From an uncultured Eubacteriales bacterium (lineage in GTDB: Bacteria > Bacillota > Clostridia > Christensenellales > CAG-917), in the NCBI GenBank assembly GCA_900544575.1, contig UQVO01000008.1, positions 1-64,000 on the forward strand: 64,000 nucleotides of DNA. Direction: 5' to 3'. The position numbers and the translations under genes are program-made. Under the pieces are notes generated by a model. That model ran no database searches. It was not told the DNA's origin and was given only the letters and a program-made list of their open reading frames with translations. How positions within the stretch are numbered: the first letter of the stretch is position 1; each line of letters starts with the position of its first letter. Of the stretch, positions 43,622-52,605 are shown one piece after another.

Positions 43622-44899
43622 ATGAAAAAAATCGGAGTGGCCCTTCTGGGGCTTGGCGTCGTCGGAGGCGGGACGTACAAAATTCTCACCTCGAAGCGCG
43701 ACTACATCAGACGCAACGACGGCATCGACATCGAAATCAAGTGCATTCTGGAAAAAAACATCGAAAGATGTAAGGAACTCGGCGTGGACCTTTCCATTGT
43801 GTCCACCGACATAGAAAGAGTGGTCAACGACCCCGAAATTTCCGTCGTCGCCGAGTTTTTCGGAGGCATTGAGCCCGCAAAGACCTTCCTCCTCAAGGCG
43901 CTGGAAGCGGGCAAAAGCATAGTCACCGCAAACAAGGAAATGTTCTCAAAAAACTGGCCCGAGCTCGAAGCCGCGGCGGAAAGAGGGGGCGGCGGACTCT
44001 ATTTCGAGGCGAGCTGCGCGGGCGGCATTCCCATCATCCGCACGCTGACCGACGGTATGCAGGGTAATGTCGTGACTTCGCTCAAAGGCATTGTCAACGG
44101 CACCACCAACTATATCCTTTCCCGTATGAGCGACGAGGGCGTCGAATATGCCGCGTGCCTGAAAGACGCGCAGGCGCTGGGTTACGCCGAGGCAGACCCC
44201 ACCGCGGACGTCGAGGGCTTCGACGCAATGTACAAGAACAGCATCCTTTCCTCCCTCGCCTACAAAAAACGCGTGCCCGTCGACAAAATCTACCGCGAAG
44301 GCATTTCGGGCATCGCGGTGGAGGACATCAATTACGGCAAGGAGCTCGGTTATACGCTCAAACTGCTTGCGGTCTCCAAAAACCGCGACGGCAAGATAGA
44401 GGCGCGCGTGCATCCCGCATTCCTGCCTTCGGGGCATCCGCTGTCTTCCGTCAGCGGCTCTTTCAACGCGGTGTACGTGCACGGCGATAGCGTGGACGAC
44501 ATAATGCTTTACGGCAGAGGTGCGGGCGCGCTTCCGACGGGCAGCGCGATTGTCAGCGACATAGTGTTCGCCGCGGGACGCGACGCACACCGCAGGTTCC
44601 CGTGGGAACTCGAACAGGACGTCGACGACAACGATTTCGCGTCCGATTTCACGTCTAGATATTACGTCCGCCTTACCGTTTCCGACGAAGAGGGCACTCT
44701 GAGCAAGATTACGGGCGTGTTCGGCCGCTGCGGCATTTCACTCGCCACCGTCGTGCAGAAGGAGGCGACCTCGCGCGAGGTGGCGGTCATTTTCGTCACT
44801 CACGAAACCAAAGAGAGCGTGATGCGCAAAGCGCTGGCGAAGATAGAACAGCTTTCGGGCGTGGAGAACATAGCCGCGCTCATCAGGGTGGAGGAATGA
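43622..44899 (+). CDS. hom: homoserine dehydrogenase
   Basis: A 425-residue NAD(P)-dependent enzyme taking aspartate semialdehyde to homoserine for threonine, methionine and, via threonine, isoleucine. Rossmann loop GLGVVGGG at 10-17; catalytic-domain blocks KGIVNGTTNYILSRM and YAEADPTADVEGFDA; C-terminal ACT domain from about 350 (YYVRLTVSDEEGTLSKITGVF) for feedback control. AGGAG precedes the ATG. The last bases overlap malQ in an ATGA. Confidence 0.96.
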   Translation: MKKIGVALLGLGVVGGGTYKILTSKRDYIRRNDGIDIEIKCILEKNIERCKELGVDLSIVSTDIERVVNDPEISVVAEFFGGIEPAKTFLLKALEAGKSIVTANKEMFSKNWPELEAAAERGGGGLYFEASCAGGIPIIRTLTDGMQGNVVTSLKGIVNGTTNYILSRMSDEGVEYAACLKDAQALGYAEADPTADVEGFDAMYKNSILSSLAYKKRVPVDKIYREGISGIAVEDINYGKELGYTLKLLAVSKNRDGKIEARVHPAFLPSGHPLSSVSGSFNAVYVHGDSVDDIMLYGRGAGALPTGSAIVSDIVFAAGRDAHRRFPWELEQDVDDNDFASDFTSRYYVRLTVSDEEGTLSKITGVFGRCGISLATVVQKEATSREVAVIFVTHETKESVMRKALAKIEQLSGVENIAALIRVEE

Positions 44900-46425
44900 A
44901 GATAGCAAAGTTCGAAAGAGCGGCGGGCGTGCTTATGCCCGTCAGCGCGCTGCCCAGCCCTTACGGCATCGGATGCTTTTCCCGCGATGCGGAAAATTTC
45001 GCTGAGATGGCGGCGGATATGGGCTTTTCGTGGTGGCAGGTGCTGCCCATAACCATACTCGGCGCGGGCAACTCGCCGTATTCGGGTTCTTCCGCGCACG
45101 CGGGCAATTTCCTTTTCATCAATCCGCACTCTCTTGCGGAGGAGGGGTTGCTCACGCAGGAAGAGGCGGAGCGCGCAAAGTACGGCGGACAGCCGTACAA
45201 GGTCGACTACGCTTTTGCGCGTGAGAATATGACGGGCGTTTTACGCACCGCTTTCGGACGGATAAACCCCGAAATCGGCAAAAAGATAGCCGAATTCGCG
45301 GACAAAGAAAGTTATTGGCTGGACGACTATGCGCTGTTTATGGCGCTTGCCGGACGTTACGGCTTCGACTGGACGAAATGGGAAAAGGGGCTTGCCTTCC
45401 GTGACCCCGAAGCCCTCGCCGCAGCAAGGAAAGAATTCGCCGCAGAGATAGATTATTACGTCTTCGAGCAATACGAATTCTACCGCCAATGGTACGAGCT
45501 GAAAGCCAAGGTGAACGCACGCGGCGTGCGCATCATCGGAGACCTGCCTTTTTATGTGGCGACGGAGAGCGTGGACGTCTGGACGAACGCGTCCGATTTT
45601 CAGCTGGATAAGGACGGTCACCCGTCCGCCGTGGCGGGAGTGCCGCCCGACGCTTTTGCGGCGCAGGGGCAGATATGGCGCAACTGTCTTTACGATTTCG
45701 CCGCAATGAAAAAGAACGGGTACAGGTGGTGGCGCAAGCGCATTTCGCATTGTCTGGAAATGTACGACGCGCTGCGGCTTGACCACTTCCGTGCGTTTTA
45801 CAATTATTTTTCCATACCCGCAGAGGACGTGGACACCGCCGTCAACGGGCATTGGGAGTACGGCCCCGGACAAGAGCTCATCGACCTCATACGCGCCGAC
45901 AACCCGGACGCGCTGTTCATTGCGGAGGACCTCGGGCTTATCGACCCCGACTGCCGCAAATTCATAGACGGGACGGGCATCCCGACGATGAGGGTGTTCC
46001 AGTTTGCGTTCGACGGCACGCAGAGCGTGCATCTGCCTTATTTTTACGACCGCACCAACGTGGCGTATTCGGGCACGCACGACAACAACACGCTGCTCGG
46101 ATGGCTGTACGAGATGAACCCCGACGCCCGCGACTTCGCGTTGAAATACTGCGGATTTACGGGACCAGGCTGGGGCAGCGGCGGCCCTTCCTGCGCGTCC
46201 ACAAAGGCGATACTCCGCACGATAGCGGCGTCATCCGCCGTGCTTGCCGTGTTCCCCGTGCAGGATATGCTGGGATACGGCGCGGACACGCGTATGAACA
46301 TCCCCGGCACCGCGGAGGGCAACTGGGAATACCGTCTGCCTTATGAGCTGATGATGACCGTCGACCGCGATTTCTTCCTGGACGTCAACAACACTTACGG
46401 CAGGTTGGGGGGCAGCAGGAGATGA
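44896..46425 (+). CDS. malQ: 4-alpha-glucanotransferase
   Basis: A 509-residue GH77 amylomaltase that transfers glucan chains between maltodextrins. The family start ERAAGVLMPVSALPSPYGIG, IGDLPFYVA, the nucleophile Asp in LRLDHFRAFY (about 294), the acid/base Glu in FIAEDLGLI (about 340) and YSGTHDNNT (about 393) are all present. The ATG overlaps the hom stop, so translation is coupled to an unrelated amino-acid gene; the reason is unclear. Confidence 0.96.
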   Translation: MKIAKFERAAGVLMPVSALPSPYGIGCFSRDAENFAEMAADMGFSWWQVLPITILGAGNSPYSGSSAHAGNFLFINPHSLAEEGLLTQEEAERAKYGGQPYKVDYAFARENMTGVLRTAFGRINPEIGKKIAEFADKESYWLDDYALFMALAGRYGFDWTKWEKGLAFRDPEALAAARKEFAAEIDYYVFEQYEFYRQWYELKAKVNARGVRIIGDLPFYVATESVDVWTNASDFQLDKDGHPSAVAGVPPDAFAAQGQIWRNCLYDFAAMKKNGYRWWRKRISHCLEMYDALRLDHFRAFYNYFSIPAEDVDTAVNGHWEYGPGQELIDLIRADNPDALFIAEDLGLIDPDCRKFIDGTGIPTMRVFQFAFDGTQSVHLPYFYDRTNVAYSGTHDNNTLLGWLYEMNPDARDFALKYCGFTGPGWGSGGPSCASTKAILRTIAASSAVLAVFPVQDMLGYGADTRMNIPGTAEGNWEYRLPYELMMTVDRDFFLDVNNTYGRLGGSRR

Positions 46426-46946
46426 TACTGTTTTTCGCGGAAGGAGAGTGCGACAGCGACGCGTTTGTCAGGCATTGTTACGCGTATTTCGCGGACATAA
46501 TGAACGCGGCGGGCAACGACTATCCCCGCGAAGTCGGCATCGTACGCGAGTACGGCGAAAAGCCGCGTTTCGACCGCGGCGGAGCGCATTTTTCCCTCTC
46601 GCATTCCCACGGAGTGCTGATGCTGGGCATCTCGCACAGCGAAATCGGGGTGGACATCGAAAAGATACGCCCTGTGAATACGGAGCGCTTCGGCTTCCCC
46701 GACGTCAGGGACGAGAAGGACTTTTTCCGCAAATGGACGGAGAGGGAGAGCTGGCTGAAATACACGGGCGCGGGGCTGAAAGACTTCCGCAAGCCCATCG
46801 CGGAAGACGCGCACTTCGAGCATTTCGAAGCGTTCGAGGGCTATGACGCCTGCGTTTGCGCCGAACCGCAGAACGTGACGGCTTATCTCATCGACCTGGC
46901 GCAAGTTGACGGCGGCAAGCCCGCGGGAAAGACAGATAACGAATAA
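46422..46946 (+). CDS. 4'-phosphopantetheinyl transferase
   Basis: A 174-residue Sfp-superfamily enzyme that moves phosphopantetheine from CoA to acyl carrier proteins. The Mg/CoA motif GVDIEKIRPV is at about 76-85, with FFRKWTERESWLKYTG at 107-122 as the second motif, and SLSHSHG at 58-64. Size fits a compact Sfp-like form. It overlaps malQ by an ATGA and is followed by acpP, its likely substrate. A separate AcpS may exist elsewhere. Confidence 0.9.
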   Translation: MILFFAEGECDSDAFVRHCYAYFADIMNAAGNDYPREVGIVREYGEKPRFDRGGAHFSLSHSHGVLMLGISHSEIGVDIEKIRPVNTERFGFPDVRDEKDFFRKWTERESWLKYTGAGLKDFRKPIAEDAHFEHFEAFEGYDACVCAEPQNVTAYLIDLAQVDGGKPAGKTDNE

Positions 46947-47018
46947 AACGACGGTTTATCCGTCAAGATGAGCGGCTGAAAGCCGTAATACGAAAATTGC
47001 CGAAAGGCGGAGGAAAAT

Positions 47019-47258
47019 ATGAACAACGACATTTTCGAGAAACTGAAAGCAATCGCGGTGAACCAGATAGGCATTGACGAGGACAAGGTCAAGCCGGAGA
47101 GCGACATCATCAAAGACCTCGGTCTGGACAGCCTCGACATAGTCGATATGCTTATGTATGTCGAAGAGGAATTCGGCGTCAGCATCGACGACGGCGACGT
47201 GGCGGAGATGAAGACCGTCGCCGACGTGGTGAAGTTCATCGAGAGTCAGACCGCTTAA
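47019..47258 (+). CDS. acpP: acyl carrier protein
   Basis: A 79-residue acidic four-helix protein of fatty acid synthesis. The phosphopantetheine serine is Ser38 in LGLDSLDIVD. GGAGG lies 5 bases before the ATG. It directly follows a phosphopantetheinyl transferase, suggesting that the two work as carrier and activator. No fab genes are adjacent, so a dedicated rather than general ACP is possible. Confidence 0.95.
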   Translation: MNNDIFEKLKAIAVNQIGIDEDKVKPESDIIKDLGLDSLDIVDMLMYVEEEFGVSIDDGDVAEMKTVADVVKFIESQTA

Positions 47259-47309
47259 AGGTTCGGAACGGACGGCGTCGAAGCCGGCCGTTTTGATTGG
47301 CGGCGCTCT

Positions 47310-47528
47310 TTGTCAGGCGTCTTTTTACCGTACGTTGACTTTTTCGGCATTGCGGCGGGGACGGACGTGATGGCAATATACATTGCGGGAAGCATAGTGC
47401 TTTTCGCCGCGCTGAATCTCGTGCTGGGCACGCGCCTGCTCAATCTTCCGTCGTACGGAAGCGCGGCAAGTGTGTTCCGCCGCCGAAAGAGGAAACAGAA
47501 AGACGAAAGCAAACGGAAAGCGAAATAA
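47310..47528 (+). CDS. small single-helix membrane protein, uncertain
   Basis: A 72-residue reading from TTG 47310 with one hydrophobic segment (AIYIAGSIVLFAALNLVLG) and a very basic C-terminus (RRRKRKQKDESKRKAK). The positive-inside tail and clean single helix make a real protein plausible, but there is no good ribosome site; ATG 47370 would give 52 residues. A terminator follows 25 bases after the stop. No family. Confidence 0.4.
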   Translation: MSGVFLPYVDFFGIAAGTDVMAIYIAGSIVLFAALNLVLGTRLLNLPSYGSAASVFRRRKRKQKDESKRKAK

Positions 47529-47552
47529 TTTTCGCAGTAACCCGACAACCGA

Positions 47553-47577
47553 AAAGCCCGTCGTTTCGACGGGCTTT
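47553..47577. terminator. bidirectional terminator at the end of the branched-chain operon
   Basis: AAAGCCCGTCG, TTT, CGACGGGCTTT; lies between the convergent small membrane protein and acetyltransferase genes. Confidence 0.85.
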
Positions 47578-47618
47578 ATATTCGGAATTCCGTGCTCGTT
47601 CGGACGGAAAATGCGCGG

Positions 47619-48239
47619 TCAACGGAGTTCGGGAAATTTGTTGCGTATGGCGTCCGCTTCCGTAATGCCGCGTATCACGCGCGCGGGTACTCCCGCCGCG
47701 AAAGAGTTCGCGGGAATGTCGCGCGTGACGACGCTGCCTGCGCCTATCACGCAGCCGGAACCTATCGTGACCCCCGGACACACCACGACGTTCGCTCCGA
47801 ACCAGCAATCGTCGCCTATCGTGACGGGCTTGGCGTAGCACAGAAAGCGTTCTTCGCCGTCGTTGCAGACCACGCCGCGCCTTTCGTCGGGGAGCATAGG
47901 ATGCAAAGGAGTCACGATGGTGACGTTGGGGCCGAAGTCGCAGTGCGAACCTATTGTGACGCGCGCGTCGTCCTGTACGGTGAAGTTGAAGTTCATAAAA
48001 CAGCCTTCGCCGATTTCCGTATGGCAGCCGTAGTGAAAACGTATGGGTCCCAGCATCACCGTGCCTTCGCCCACGGAGCCCAGAAGCTCGTGCAGAATGG
48101 CTTTCCGTGCTTCGGCGTCGTCTTCGTACAGCGCGTTGTAGTCCTGACTCAGACGGTGCGCTTTGCTCTTTTTGGCAATAAGCTCCGGCACTTCCGAAGC
48201 AAACAGCCGTCCTTCGAAAATTCGTTGTTCTTCCGTCAT
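47619..48239 (-). CDS. maltose/galactoside O-acetyltransferase family protein
   Basis: A 206-residue left-handed beta-helix acetyltransferase using acetyl-CoA. The N-terminal helical cap (SKAHRLSQDYNAL) and hexapeptide repeats (VTIGSHCDFGPNVTI, TIGDDCWFGANVVVCPGVTI) are typical, with the catalytic His in VTPLHPML. Sugar or serine-like acceptor unknown. GGAGG precedes the ATG; the leuB stop is 28 bases upstream with no terminator, so it is probably the last gene of the ilv-leu operon. Confidence 0.92.
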   Translation of the reverse strand: MTEEQRIFEGRLFASEVPELIAKKSKAHRLSQDYNALYEDDAEARKAILHELLGSVGEGTVMLGPIRFHYGCHTEIGEGCFMNFNFTVQDDARVTIGSHCDFGPNVTIVTPLHPMLPDERRGVVCNDGEERFLCYAKPVTIGDDCWFGANVVVCPGVTIGSGCVIGAGSVVTRDIPANSFAAGVPARVIRGITEADAIRNKFPELR

Positions 48240-48267
48240 CCAACGTCCTCCCGTTCCGGATAGCCGA

Positions 48268-49320
48268 CTAAATCCTGTTGATTATCTCATCCGTGACCGC
48301 GCGGGTGCCGAGAGTGCCGCCTATGTCCGCGGTGCCCAGCCCGGCGTCGAGGGTGTTTTCCACGGCGGTTTCGATTGCCCGCGCCTCTTCTTCGAGGTCG
48401 AAGGAAAGACGGAGCATCATTGCCGCGGAAAGCACGGTCGCAATCGGGTTTGCCTTGTCCAGCCCCGCAAGCGTCGGCGCGGAGCCGTGTATGGCTTCGT
48501 ACATCCCGACCGTCGTCGCGCCGAGGGACGCGGAGGGCATCACGCCTATGCTTCCGACTATCGCCGCCGTAAGGTCGGAGAGAATGTCGCCGAAAAGGTT
48601 GGACGTGAGCAGCACGTCGAACTGCCACGGCGCGAGCGCAAGCTGCATCGCCGCATTGTCGACGTACATCATATCCAGTCTGACGGAGGGATAGTCTTCG
48701 TTGAGGTCGGTGACCACTTTGCGCCAGAGTTTTGAGGAAGTCAGCACGTTTGCCTTGTCCACAAGACAGACTTTGCGGCTTCGCTTTTCGGCAAGCTCGT
48801 ACGCAATGCGCGCCACGCGCTCGATTTCGATTTCGGAATAGCTTTCCGTGTCGTACGCCTCCCTGCCGTATGCCCCCGTCCTGTAACCGCGCTCACCGAA
48901 ATAAATCCCGCCCGTGAGTTCCCTGACGGTGACGAGGTCTATGCCGCGGTCGACTATTTCGGCTTTGAGAGAGGACGCGCCTTTGAGGGCGGGGAAGAGT
49001 TTTGCGGGACGGAGATTTGCGTAAAGTCCGAGTTCCTTCCTTATTCCGAGGAGCGCGGCTTCGGGGCGTACGGGGGCGTTGTCCCACTTGTCGCCGCCCA
49101 CCGCGCCGAGCAGCACCGCGTCCGCCTCGTGCGCCGCCTTCACCGTTTCGGCGGGCAGGGGAGCGCCCGTCGCGTCAATCGCCGCGCCGCCTATGAGCGC
49201 CTCGCCGAACGCGAATTCGTGCCCGAATTTTTCCGCCGTGCGCTTCAACACGCGCACCGCGGACGCGACGATTTCGGGACCTATCCCGTCGCCGGGGAGA
49301 GTGAGTATTTTGGCTTTCAT
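48268..49320 (-). CDS. leuB: 3-isopropylmalate dehydrogenase
   Basis: A 350-residue NAD-dependent decarboxylating dehydrogenase, third step of leucine synthesis; in organisms with CimA it also processes methylmalate toward isoleucine. Motifs: LPGDGIGPEIVASAV (residues 8-22), ELTGGIYFG (about 138), YVDNAAMQL (about 218) and EAIHGSAPTLAG (about 280). The ATG overlaps the leuD stop (ATGA), with GAAGGA upstream. Confidence 0.96.
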   Translation of the reverse strand: MKAKILTLPGDGIGPEIVASAVRVLKRTAEKFGHEFAFGEALIGGAAIDATGAPLPAETVKAAHEADAVLLGAVGGDKWDNAPVRPEAALLGIRKELGLYANLRPAKLFPALKGASSLKAEIVDRGIDLVTVRELTGGIYFGERGYRTGAYGREAYDTESYSEIEIERVARIAYELAEKRSRKVCLVDKANVLTSSKLWRKVVTDLNEDYPSVRLDMMYVDNAAMQLALAPWQFDVLLTSNLFGDILSDLTAAIVGSIGVMPSASLGATTVGMYEAIHGSAPTLAGLDKANPIATVLSAAMMLRLSFDLEEEARAIETAVENTLDAGLGTADIGGTLGTRAVTDEIINRI

Positions 49321-49790
49321 TCCTTCACCGCCTCCATAAGTCCGCCCTTTTCGAGGATGCGCGCGACATAGTCGTCCATAGGCGGAAGAGGGTAGCTCTT
49401 GCCAGTCGTGACATCCGTCAAAATGCCGTTTTCAATGGTTAAAGTGTCATTATTTGCTATTTCATCCGCCATTTGTGCGCTTTCGACGATATACAGCCCG
49501 ATGTTCACCGCGTTGCGGAAGAATATCCGCGCAAAACTTTTCGCGATGACCGCGCGCACTCCCGCGGCTTTCAGCGCAAGCGGCGCGTGTTCGCGGCTGG
49601 AACCGCTTCCGAAGTTGTATCCGCCCACGACGAAATCTCCGGGGCGCACGTTCGCCGAAAATGACGGGTCGATGTCTTCCATCGCGTGCGCGCGCAGATT
49701 TTCCGCGCTTGCGTCGTTGAGATAGCGCGCCGGTATGATGACGTCCGTGTTCACGTTGTCGCCGTATTTGAAAACTTTTCCGCCTTGCAT
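49317..49790 (-). CDS. leuD: 3-isopropylmalate dehydratase small subunit
   Basis: A 157-residue swivel domain of isopropylmalate isomerase, LeuCD. Signature: DVIIPARYL near 17 and YNFGSGSSREHAPLAL (about 58). Size fits the short archaeal/clostridial LeuD type, which also often handles citramalate. ATG 49790 has AGGAG 5 bases upstream inside the leuC end; a GTG two codons earlier is also in frame. Confidence 0.95.
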   Translation of the reverse strand: MQGGKVFKYGDNVNTDVIIPARYLNDASAENLRAHAMEDIDPSFSANVRPGDFVVGGYNFGSGSSREHAPLALKAAGVRAVIAKSFARIFFRNAVNIGLYIVESAQMADEIANNDTLTIENGILTDVTTGKSYPLPPMDDYVARILEKGGLMEAVKE

Positions 49791-49792
49791 AT

Positions 49793-51055
49793 TCACTCCT
49801 TCGGGCAGGCAAGCACGCCCTGTATCGCGCTTTCCGCGGCGACGTAGGGAGAAGCGAGGTACACCTCCGACGTCACGTCGCCCATACGTCCGACGAAATT
49901 GCGGTTTGTGGTCGCCACGGCGCGTTCGCCGTGCGCGAGGATTCCCATATATCCGCCGAGGCAGGGACCGCAGGTCGGGGTCGACACCACGGCTCCGCTA
50001 TCTATGAAGACGGAGGTCAGCCCTTCGTCTATGCACTTCTTGTAGACTTCCTGCGTCGCGGGGATGACGATGCATCTCACTCCGTCGGCGACTTTGCGCC
50101 CTTTCATCACGCTTGCCGCCGCGCGCATATCCGAAAGTCTGCCGTTGGTGCAGCTGCCTATCACGACCTGGTCGATTTTCAGCCCTTCGGGCACGTCCTT
50201 GCCGAAAAAGCGGACGTTGGAGGGCAGATGCGGAAACGCAACCGCGGGCAGCACGGAGGAGAGGTCGAGGACGATTTCCCTTTCGTATTCCGCGTCCTCG
50301 TCCGCGGTTATTTCGTCTTCCGCCGAAAATTCGACCCCTCGCGACGCGAGATAGTCGCGTGCCGCGCCGTCAACGGGGAAGAAAGCGTTTTTCGCGCCGC
50401 ACTCCACCGCCATATTCGCGATTGTCAGCCTGTCGTCAACGGACAGAGCGGACACGTCGCCGAAAAATTCCAGCGATTTGTACGTCGCGCCGTCCACTCC
50501 GAGCATTCCGATTAAAGTCAGGACGACGTCTTTGCCCGTGACGAACCGTTTCGGTTTGCCCGAAAGCGTGACCTTTATCGCCTGCGGCACCCTGAACCAC
50601 AGTTTGCCCGTCATCATTGCCGCCGCCATATCCGTCGAGCCGACTCCCGTGGACACGCAGCCGAGCGCGCCGTAGGTGCAGGTGTGGCTGTCCGCTCCTA
50701 TTATGAGGGAGGCGGGGCGCACAAGACCGAGTTCGGGGAGCAGGGCGTGTTCGACGCCCGCCTTGCCGACGTCGTAAAAGTGCGCAATTCCCTGTTCCGC
50801 CGCAAAATCCCGCACGGTTTTGCACTGTTCGGCGGACTTTATGTCCTTTGCGGGGGCGAAATGGTCGAGGACCAGGACGATTTTGTCGGGGTATTTCACC
50901 TTTCCGCCCGCCTTTTCCATTTCCTTTATCGCGACGGGAGAGGTGATGTCGTTGCCGAGGACGATGTCCACGTCCGCGGTGACGAGTTCGCCCGCGGCGA
51001 CGCTGTCGCGTCCAGCGTGCCTTGCGAAAATTTTCTGTGTTGCCGTCATTTTCAT
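49793..51055 (-). CDS. leuC: 3-isopropylmalate dehydratase large subunit
   Basis: A 420-residue aconitase-like [4Fe-4S] subunit. Cluster ligands are in VVIGSCTNGR (about 297) and in the CGPC motif of PTCGPCLGGYMG (about 358), and the active-site block ADSHTCTYGALG is near 124. ATG 51055 is preferred, with GTGAGG upstream; a GTG five codons earlier overlaps the spacer. Works with leuD, the next gene. Confidence 0.95.
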   Translation of the reverse strand: MKMTATQKIFARHAGRDSVAAGELVTADVDIVLGNDITSPVAIKEMEKAGGKVKYPDKIVLVLDHFAPAKDIKSAEQCKTVRDFAAEQGIAHFYDVGKAGVEHALLPELGLVRPASLIIGADSHTCTYGALGCVSTGVGSTDMAAAMMTGKLWFRVPQAIKVTLSGKPKRFVTGKDVVLTLIGMLGVDGATYKSLEFFGDVSALSVDDRLTIANMAVECGAKNAFFPVDGAARDYLASRGVEFSAEDEITADEDAEYEREIVLDLSSVLPAVAFPHLPSNVRFFGKDVPEGLKIDQVVIGSCTNGRLSDMRAAASVMKGRKVADGVRCIVIPATQEVYKKCIDEGLTSVFIDSGAVVSTPTCGPCLGGYMGILAHGERAVATTNRNFVGRMGDVTSEVYLASPYVAAESAIQGVLACPKE

Positions 51056-51062
51056 ATGCGCC

Positions 51063-52604
51063 TCACACAATTCTGCCGCGCCCCGTCAGTTTATACTCGA
51101 AACTGTCGGTGAGGGCAGACCAGCTTGCTTCGATGATATCCGTCGACACCCCGACCGTGGTCCACGTTTCCTTTTTGTCGGACGAGGTGATGAGCACCCT
51201 GACCATCGCGCCCGTCGCCGCGGAGGAGTCCACGACGCGCACCTTATAGTCGATGAGCGCAATCTCCGCAATCTGCGGGAAATGTTTCATAAGGGCGGAG
51301 CGCAGCGCCTTGTCCAGCGCATTCACGGGACCGTTGCCCGTTTCCGTGACCGTGGTCACCTCGCCGCCCACGCGTATGGACACTTCCGCCGCGTTCACTC
51401 CGTCGGGTTTCACGGCTTTGATGCAGTAATGTTCCAGCTCGAATGAGGGCTCGAACGCGTTCATAATGCGTTCCGCCAGCATAACGAAACTGCCGTCAGC
51501 GCCCTCGAACTGATAGCCTTTCATCTCCATCAGCTTGACCATATCCAGAATTTCTTTCGTCTTCGGATTGGACTTGTCGAGGGAGGGGAAAATGCTTTCG
51601 AGTTTTTTCGCGACAGCGCTTCTGCCCGCGACTTCGCTGAGCAGTATGCTGTCGCGGTTGCCCACTTCGGAAGGCGCGACGTGCTCGAAAGTGCGCGGGT
51701 CTTTGATGACCGCGTCGGAATGCATCCCCGCCTTGTGCGCGAACGCCGCCGCGCCCACATAGGGCATAGACGGGTCGAGGTTGATGTTGCTTATCTCCGC
51801 CACGGCGTGCGCCGTGCGCGTGAGCTCGTTCAGCCTGACGGTGCGCTCGCAGCCGTCTTTGAGCATAAGGTCGGCAATGATGGTGGAAAGGTTTGCGTTG
51901 CCGCACCTTTCGCCGAAGCCGAGGAAAGTGCCTTGCACGTGCATCGCGCCCGCGCGCACCCCCGCAAGAGAGGAGGCCACCGCCGTGCCCGTGTCGTTGT
52001 GGAAATGCACTCCCACCCTGATTTCGGGGAACTTTTCCGTGACGCGCCTCGTCAGCCCGTAAGCCGCGTCGGGGGATGTGCCGCCGTTGGTGTCGCAGAG
52101 AGTCACGGTGTCCGCGCCCGCTTCCGCCGCGGCGGCTATGCATTCCAGGGCATAGTCGAGGTTTTCCGCCGCGCCGTCGTAGAAATGTTCCGCGTCGAAG
52201 ATGACGCGTTTGCCGCGCGAAGCGAAAAAGCGCACGCTGTCCGCAATCATTTTCAGGTTTTCTTTCGGGGACGTGTGCAGCACTTCGTCGACGTGACGCA
52301 GACTTGTCTTGCCGAAAATGCACACGGTGTCCGTGCCTGCCGCAAGCAGTTTTTTAAGCCCTTCGTCCTCTTCCGCCGTACTGTTTCTGCGGCGGGTGGA
52401 GCCGAACGCGACGAGCTTCGCGTCGCGGCATTCGGCGAAAAATTCCGCGTCTTTCGGGTTAGACGCGGGGTCGCCGCCCTCGATGAGGTCGATGCCGAAA
52501 GAGGAGAGCAGAGAGAATATCTGCTTTTTGTCAGCGAGGGAATAGCTTATCCCCGCCGCCTGCGCTCCGTCGCGCAGAGTGGTGTCGTAGAACTCAATCC
52601 TCAT
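51063..52604 (-). CDS. cimA: (R)-citramalate synthase
   Basis: A 513-residue enzyme joining acetyl-CoA and pyruvate into citramalate, the threonine-independent route to 2-oxobutyrate and isoleucine. The DRE-TIM start EFYDTTLRDGAQAAGISYS, GGDPASNPKD, TVTLCDTNGGTSP and GVHFHNDTGTAVASS fit the CimA branch (NGG and HNDTG forms) rather than LeuA. A C-terminal regulatory domain begins near 395. One base separates the leuA stop from its ATG, with AGAGG inside leuA. Confidence 0.93.
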   Translation of the reverse strand: MRIEFYDTTLRDGAQAAGISYSLADKKQIFSLLSSFGIDLIEGGDPASNPKDAEFFAECRDAKLVAFGSTRRRNSTAEEDEGLKKLLAAGTDTVCIFGKTSLRHVDEVLHTSPKENLKMIADSVRFFASRGKRVIFDAEHFYDGAAENLDYALECIAAAAEAGADTVTLCDTNGGTSPDAAYGLTRRVTEKFPEIRVGVHFHNDTGTAVASSLAGVRAGAMHVQGTFLGFGERCGNANLSTIIADLMLKDGCERTVRLNELTRTAHAVAEISNINLDPSMPYVGAAAFAHKAGMHSDAVIKDPRTFEHVAPSEVGNRDSILLSEVAGRSAVAKKLESIFPSLDKSNPKTKEILDMVKLMEMKGYQFEGADGSFVMLAERIMNAFEPSFELEHYCIKAVKPDGVNAAEVSIRVGGEVTTVTETGNGPVNALDKALRSALMKHFPQIAEIALIDYKVRVVDSSAATGAMVRVLITSSDKKETWTTVGVSTDIIEASWSALTDSFEYKLTGRGRIV

Positions 52605-52605
52605 T